DNA of 64,000 nucleotides from Candidatus Rifleibacteriota bacterium (GTDB lineage Bacteria > Muiribacteriota > Ozemobacteria > Ozemobacterales > Ozemobacteraceae), in assembly GCA_018818125.1 (NCBI GenBank), contig JAHISQ010000034.1:94592-158591 (forward strand), in the 5' to 3' direction. The notes beneath the pieces are model-generated. The model ran no database searches. It was not told the DNA's origin and saw only the letters and a list, made by a program, of their open reading frames with translations. The position numbers and the translations under genes are program-made. Positions within the stretch are counted from its first letter, which is position 1. Each line of letters starts with the position of its first letter. Shown piece after piece: positions 59,853 to 64,000 of this stretch.

Positions 59853-60893
59853 TCAGGCTGCCGGTTCTGAAACCGACTTGAGAATTTTTTCAATGATGGT
59901 GTCGGGAGTAATTCCTTCAGCTTCAGCATTGAAATTGAGCAGGATTCTATGACGCAGAACTGCGTAGGCCAGCGCCCTGATGTCTTCACAGGCCACATAA
60001 AAGCGACCTTGCAGGACGGCGCGGGCTTTTGAGCCAAGAATCAAATACTGACTGGCGCGCGGACCGGCCCCCCATGTTACGAAATCGTTAACAAAACCGG
60101 GTGAATTTTCACGACCCGGGCGGGTAGCTTCAGCAATCGCCACGGCATAGCGAATAACTCGATCAGAGACAGGTACGCGTCGCACGATTTCCTGCAGTTC
60201 AAGAATGCGTTTCTGTTCGAGCGCCGGCGTCAGATTCACCGTCACACCACCGGTAGTCGCTCTGACCATGGACACTTCTTCTTCTGTCGGCGGATATTCC
60301 ATGCGCACATTAAACATGAAGCGATCGAGCTGGGCTTCTGGCAACGGGTAAGTGCCTTCCTGCTCAATCGGGTTCTGGGTGGCAAGAACGAAGAATGGTT
60401 CGGCCAGCGGATAGGTAGTGGTGCCACTGGTGATTTTGCGTTCCTGCATTGCCTGTAGCAGTGCAGCCTGAGTTTTCGGCGGCGTGCGGTTGATTTCGTC
60501 GGCAAGCAGCAACTGCGTGAACAGCGGGCCTTTGACAAAGCGGAAATGGCGCTCGCCAGTCTTCATATTCTCTTCGATAATTTCAGTGCCGATGATGTCA
60601 GAAGGCATCAGATCGGGCGTGAATTGCACGCGCTTGAATTCGAGGTCAAGCAGTTGCGCGAGGCTGTTAACCAGAAGGGTTTTGCCGAGCCCAGGCACAC
60701 CGATAAGCAGAACGTGGCCCTGCGCAAACAGAGCATACAATACCTCATCGACAACCTTGGTCTGGCCAATAAAAACTTTGCTGATCTCGCTCAGAATCTT
60801 CTTGTGAGCGTTTTTTATATCGGCGAGCGCTTTAATCTCGTCGATTTTGGTTTCTTCTGCAGTCTGAACGATTTTTTCGCTTTCCTGTGCCAT
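59853..60893 (-). CDS. moxR: MoxR-family AAA+ ATPase
   Basis: 346 residues, usual length. Walker A is GVPGLGKTLL, Walker B LLLADEINRTPPKTQAALL, sensor 1 FFVLATQNPIEQEGTYPLPE and a sensor-2 region with RASQYLILGSK. The N-terminal 35 residues are extra and charged. MoxR ATPases act with vWA proteins to mature or unfold client complexes. ATG 60893 has AGGAGGT at 7 nt, the strongest ribosome site of the operon. It is the first gene of the leftward run reaching to 40844, with gaps mostly below 20 bp (except 115 bp before the SLH-like gene). Confidence 0.95.
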   Translation of the reverse strand: MAQESEKIVQTAEETKIDEIKALADIKNAHKKILSEISKVFIGQTKVVDEVLYALFAQGHVLLIGVPGLGKTLLVNSLAQLLDLEFKRVQFTPDLMPSDIIGTEIIEENMKTGERHFRFVKGPLFTQLLLADEINRTPPKTQAALLQAMQERKITSGTTTYPLAEPFFVLATQNPIEQEGTYPLPEAQLDRFMFNVRMEYPPTEEEVSMVRATTGGVTVNLTPALEQKRILELQEIVRRVPVSDRVIRYAVAIAEATRPGRENSPGFVNDFVTWGAGPRASQYLILGSKARAVLQGRFYVACEDIRALAYAVLRHRILLNFNAEAEGITPDTIIEKILKSVSEPAA

Positions 60894-61058
60894 CTAGCCA
60901 CCTCCTGCTTTAACGCGTTCAACCTTAACATGAAAATACTACCCGTACAAGAATCATTTTGTAAACCATAGTCCCATTTGAAAACAATAGTTTTCAATAA
61001 TGCTTTGACCTGTCATACCAATCCCATGAGAAAGAAACCTACTCGCACTAAGCCGCAA
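60894..61058 (-). other. Upstream region of the MoxR operon
   Basis: 165 bp holding the presumed promoter of the MoxR operon. No clear -35/-10 pair or operator was found, only AT-rich stretches. Confidence 0.35.
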
Positions 61059-61118
61059 AGCCACGAAGAATGCCATCTCGACCGAAGGGAGAGATCTAAC
61101 TTCATATTCTTCGTGGCT
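61059..61118. repeat. REP-like element with 13-bp inverted repeats
   Basis: Arms AGCCACGAAGAAT (61059-61071) and ATTCTTCGTGGCT (61106-61118) are a perfect inverted repeat enclosing 34 bp that includes CCGAAGGGAGAGATCT. It resembles short intergenic palindromes of the CACGAAG type seen in many uncultured bacteria. The flanking sequence shows partial further pairing (GCAAAGCC against GCACAGAGCC). Confidence 0.5.
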
Positions 61119-61224
61119 CTGTGCAAAATCTCCTTGCTTCCTGGCTTTTGCCGGCAGGCGTTTACACCGCCAATGCAACGATATATGTCGATTACGAATG
61201 GACTTAGAGGCCAGAACACATAAT

Positions 61225-61251
61225 AAAAAAGTCCCTGCCAGACGGCAGGGA
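61225..61251 (-). terminator. Intrinsic terminator of the second EF-hand gene
   Basis: On the minus strand GTCCCTGCC pairs with GGCAGGGAC (9 bp) around GTCT, followed by TTTTTTATTA. It is 45 bp after the stop of the EF-hand gene at 61296. Confidence 0.85.
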
Positions 61252-61295
61252 CGTGAAAATACATAAAAAACTGTCGATCAAAATTACATTACAAA

Positions 61296-62021
61296 TCAGG
61301 CTGCCATATCAAACGCTGGCACGTTGCTTTCCTGACTGGAAGACGATGAGATATTGGTGTATTGGTTGATAGCTCGCATGAACTTGATGGTCATGTCTTT
61401 ATTCTCACTCGCGCTCCTGGAAGAAGGTTGAGCATCATCACTGGTGTATTTCTGAATTTGTTTGAGCAATTCCTGCAACTTATTTTCAAGGCCGTTCGCA
61501 CTGCCCTCAGTTTTTTGCTCATTGGTGGCCATCATCTCATCTGCCGAAAGTTTGCTGTCCTGGTTGGCGTCGAGAGAGTCGAAGTTAGAGATCATCTGGC
61601 TGAGTTTTTCTGGAACTTCTATTCCCTGGCTTTCCATCTGGTTCTGAATTTCTACAAGTTGTTCCTTGCTTATGCTTTCAGTTTTTTTGTCAGCGCCGCC
61701 CATAGGCTGGAGTTTAAGTTCTACCATTATAGAAGGTGGTGGTCCGCTCGGCGGCGTTTTTTGGCTGTTTCCAGGCATCCCATTTTCAGCGATGAAGCTC
61801 TTAAGCTCATCAATGCTGATTCCATCCTGGTTTTTGTCGATTTTGTCAAAGGCGGCGAGCAAAGAATCAAGTGGACTTGTGCCCTGTGACTGGTTTGGTG
61901 TTGTCTGTTGCGTCTGTTGCGTCAACTGTTGCAGATCTTCTTTTTGCAGATTTGTTTTGCCAGACTGAAACTGCTGCATCTGCGTCCAGATAGAACTCCC
62001 CGACACGCTGCTAATACCCAT
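61296..62021 (-). CDS. EF-hand protein, paralogue of 16913-17662
   Basis: 241 residues sharing a nearly identical N-terminus (SSVSGSSIWTQMQQFQSGK) and the same layout as the first EF-hand protein. EF-hand 1 (62-72, DKNQDGISIDE) is one residue short, as in its paralogue. EF-hand 2 (151-162, DANQDSKLSADE) has Ser for the usual Gly at loop position 6, so Ca2+ binding may be weaker. A Pro-rich stretch (PSGPPPS, 91-97) and a helix KKTESISKEQLVEIQNQMES link them. No signal peptide. ATG 62021 follows AAGGAGA. A terminator lies at 61225-61251. The conserved AGTAAGGAGGT lies 67 nt upstream of the start, as for its paralogue (70 nt). Confidence 0.8.
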   Translation of the reverse strand: MGISSVSGSSIWTQMQQFQSGKTNLQKEDLQQLTQQTQQTTPNQSQGTSPLDSLLAAFDKIDKNQDGISIDELKSFIAENGMPGNSQKTPPSGPPPSIMVELKLQPMGGADKKTESISKEQLVEIQNQMESQGIEVPEKLSQMISNFDSLDANQDSKLSADEMMATNEQKTEGSANGLENKLQELLKQIQKYTSDDAQPSSRSASENKDMTIKFMRAINQYTNISSSSSQESNVPAFDMAA

Positions 62022-62536
62022 AAGGATCTCCTTTTACACTCATTTGCTTATAGTCAAACGGGGTAAACTGATTCCTCGGACTTTTATACCTCCTTACTAT
62101 TATTATTGCATAAAATCTTCCTTACTGTACCCACCTCGATGCAAATCCGTGACCAAGAAGCCATGAATGCCGCGTTTTTAGGGCAGCATGCTGGGCAAGC
62201 CTGCCTCCCCCCCCGGTCAAGCTCTCCGATATGATGAATACTATTCCTGCGACATTCACAATCGGCTATAACTTGGCCAGTGCTAACGGTACTGATAAGC
62301 ATCCATGCTCAAAAAAACGGACGGCGAACGGGAGATGTTTTTTCAGAAGCGATCTCCACTGAAACCGAACTGTTGTTTCACCTGTTAGAAATACATTGAC
62401 TGCCATTTCTATTACTCATATCATGAGCGGTATTCAGATTAAGAATCTTTTGAGAGTATGAACCACACCCCGAAACTATTGGCGTTGCCCTGAAACATCG
62501 TTTCTGCAAAAAACAAGAAACAATAAAGGGAAAACT
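62022..62536. other. Intergenic region between the EF-hand and sensor genes
   Basis: About 515 bp. It holds the motif ACCTCCTTACT (62088-62098; AGTAAGGAGGT on the minus strand) and a C8 run near 62206-62213, but no convincing gene. A 72-codon minus-strand frame at 62084-62302 has no ribosome site or recognisable product. Confidence 0.4.
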
Positions 62537-62596
62537 ATGTCCACTAAAAGAGTGTTGGAAACCATTCCGTTCTTTATCAATGTGAAAGGAATTTAA
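62537..62596 (+). CDS. 19-residue leader peptide coupled to the sensor gene
   Basis: ATG 62537 behind AAAGGGAAAAC starts a 19-codon frame (MSTKRVLETIPFFINVKGI) whose stop TAA shares bases with the ATG of the sensor gene (TAATG). The arrangement is typical of a translationally coupled leader, possibly controlling the kinase. Too short to judge by homology. Confidence 0.45.
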   Translation: MSTKRVLETIPFFINVKGI

Positions 62597-64000
62597 TGAG
62601 CGCTATTAAATATCCCAGGAAATTACTCTTTAAAATATTATCTGGCCTTTTGCTGACCTTTTTTTTGTTTGCAGTGCTAGCAAAAAGCGCAACAGAGGAA
62701 AGCCCCACAAAAATTCTGGATTCAAACAAATTCATATCTACATTATCTGAGCAAGAACGAACTTGGCTACATGAGCATCCAGTAATCCGGGTTTTTCAAG
62801 ATTCCGGCTGGCCTCCGGTTGAATTCATCAATGAGCATGGTCAGCATTCTGGAATAAGTGAAGAGTACTTGAGACTTATCGAACAACTCCTGGAGGTGAA
62901 ATTTGAGCTAGCACCAAATCAAGACTGGCTGGAGGCATTTGCCAAGATGAAGCGTTGGGAGATCGACATGACTATGTCTGTAGCTGAGACACCCCAACGA
63001 GCTGAATTCTGGGCCTTTACCAAGCCATATTTGAACATCCCAATTGTTATCGCCACTCAAATGGATGTAACTTACATCGCAGACCTTCATGAGCTTATCG
63101 GCAAGAGGGTTGCTGTAGTAAAAAATTATGCAATTGATGAATGGCTTTCGCGAGACTTTCCAGGGATTCAACGAGTTCATGTCAAAGCAACTGTGGAAGG
63201 ACTTGAAATGCTGCAACGGGGTGAAGTCTTTGCTTACATAGATAACTTGTTGATTATCGGTTACTACCAGGCAAAAATGTTGGCTGCAGCCGTCAAAATC
63301 GCCGGGCAAACTCCTTATGTTAATGCCCAGTGCATTGCAGTTCGAAAAGATTGGGCGCCTCTTGCTGGAATTCTTCAGAAAGCACTTGAATCAATTTCTG
63401 AAAAGCAGCGCAACGACATTTACCGCAAATGGTTACCCATCCGTTATGAGCACGGATTCAACTACACTCTTTTCTGGAAAATTCTTAGTATCTTCGTGTT
63501 GGTAATTTTGGGAATGGTCTTTTGGAACAGAAAATTGGCAAGGGAAATTGGATTTCGCAAACAAGCTGAAATGGAAATAGCAGAAAGTCGAGCGAAATTA
63601 AAAGCAGCCTTGGAGAGCATGATCGATGCAGTATTCATTTCTGATGTCAATGGTGCGATCATTGAATTCAACGAAGCCTTCGCAACGTTTCACAGGTTTA
63701 AAAGCAAGAACGAATGCCGTGAAAACTTATCCAATTACTCTTCCATTTTAGAGGTTTATCTGCCAGATGGCACACTGGCTCCGTTGAACATGAGAGCAAT
63801 TCCCAAAGCTCTGCGGGGCGAAACCGGAATAAACATCGAATACACACTGCGACGAAAGGATTCCGGCGAAACTTGGGTCGGCATTTACAATTTCTCTCCT
63901 ATTCTAGACAAAAACAATGCAATCGTGGGAGCAGTAGTGGTAGGGCGCGACATCACCGAATACAAGCAAGCGGAAGAAGAAAAGAAAAAACTGGAAGCCC
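62596..64000 (+). CDS. Sensor protein with periplasmic solute-binding domain and PAS domain (cut by window edge)
   Basis: 468 codons visible; the frame is open at the window end. A signal anchor (ILSGLLLTFFLFAVLAKS) is followed by a periplasmic SBP_bac_3-type domain (about 50-285): IRVFQDSGWPPVEFINEHGQ, IDMTMSVAETPQRAEFWAFT, KPYLNIPIVIATQMD and IGKRVAVVKNYAIDEWL. A transmembrane helix (ILSIFVLVILGMVFW, near 297-312) leads to a PAS domain (FISDVNGAIIEFNEAFATFH) and PAC (VVVGRDITEYKQAEEE). EvgS-like kinases have this order and continue with HisKA, so a histidine kinase or cyclase output is expected beyond the edge. ATG 62596 follows AAAGGAA and overlaps the leader's stop. Confidence 0.88.
   Translation, partial: MSAIKYPRKLLFKILSGLLLTFFLFAVLAKSATEESPTKILDSNKFISTLSEQERTWLHEHPVIRVFQDSGWPPVEFINEHGQHSGISEEYLRLIEQLLEVKFELAPNQDWLEAFAKMKRWEIDMTMSVAETPQRAEFWAFTKPYLNIPIVIATQMDVTYIADLHELIGKRVAVVKNYAIDEWLSRDFPGIQRVHVKATVEGLEMLQRGEVFAYIDNLLIIGYYQAKMLAAAVKIAGQTPYVNAQCIAVRKDWAPLAGILQKALESISEKQRNDIYRKWLPIRYEHGFNYTLFWKILSIFVLVILGMVFWNRKLAREIGFRKQAEMEIAESRAKLKAALESMIDAVFISDVNGAIIEFNEAFATFHRFKSKNECRENLSNYSSILEVYLPDGTLAPLNMRAIPKALRGETGINIEYTLRRKDSGETWVGIYNFSPILDKNNAIVGAVVVGRDITEYKQAEEEKKKLEA

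Noticed and set aside
62084..62302. 72-codon minus-strand frame
   Set aside because: No ribosome site, odd Cys-rich composition, crosses the conserved leader motif.

Overview
The window reads as a piece of chromosome from an uncultured, diderm (Gram-negative-type) bacterium. Signs of an outer membrane are OmpA- and OmpH/Skp-like proteins, many signal peptides, and minor-pilin gene sets. The mix of several prepilin operons, TPR and HEAT proteins, a very long MoxR/von Willebrand operon, NfnAB-type oxidoreductase and FmdE genes would fit a lineage such as Candidatus Riflebacteria. That placement is a guess from gene content: no rRNA is present. There are no phage genes, transposases or CRISPR arrays.

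Layout. 1-9.3 kb: the end of ftsY, then a leftward run of three minor-pilin-like genes, an OmpH-like gene and a 1595-residue secreted protein, arranged much like a pilV/pilX/pilW/pilY1 locus. 9.5-9.9 kb: tRNA-Leu(UAA), initiator tRNA-fMet and tRNA-Met, with a clear promoter and two terminators. 10-15.9 kb: a pilin-like protein behind a 29-codon CxxC mini-gene, UV endonuclease uvsE, an OmpA protein with acidic and PA14 regions, and a transglutaminase-like gene carrying a frameshift. 16-19.4 kb: a PAS protein, an EF-hand protein and a CpxA-like histidine kinase; the last two share a tandem CTTTAC motif upstream. 19.5-22 kb: an ECF sigma factor, a zinc-finger/HTH anti-sigma-like protein and a fusion of a GspF cytoplasmic domain to a degenerate GspE/PilB ATPase. 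22-26.4 kb: a SET-domain gene between 80-bp direct repeats, then a TrkH/TrkA potassium uptake operon with a HAMP protein. 26.6-32.9 kb: NfnA/NfnB-like subunits with a dihydroorotate-dehydrogenase-like enzyme, an FmdE-like protein, an ArsP-type permease and a methyltransferase. 32.9-36 kb: murJ and a voltage-sensor-type ion channel with an unusual filter. 36-40.6 kb: a second minor-pilin operon ending in a TPR gene.

40.8-60.9 kb is one leftward, nearly gapless run of twelve genes: MoxR ATPase, DUF58, a BatA-like protein, a second vWA membrane protein, DUF4159, DUF4175, a TPR protein, a GATase-like secreted protein, an M48 protease, an SLH-like protein, an M48-like pseudoprotease and a HEAT protein. 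It looks like a cell-envelope chaperone/proteolysis machine built around the MoxR-vWA core. 61-64 kb holds a REP-like inverted repeat, a second EF-hand paralogue with its terminator, and the first 468 codons of a periplasmic-binding/PAS sensor preceded by a coupled 19-codon leader.

The best candidates for something undescribed are the ECF sigma / anti-sigma / GspF-GspE fusion operon, the EF-hand plus kinase module with its shared operator-like repeats, and the extended MoxR operon with its active/inactive protease pair.
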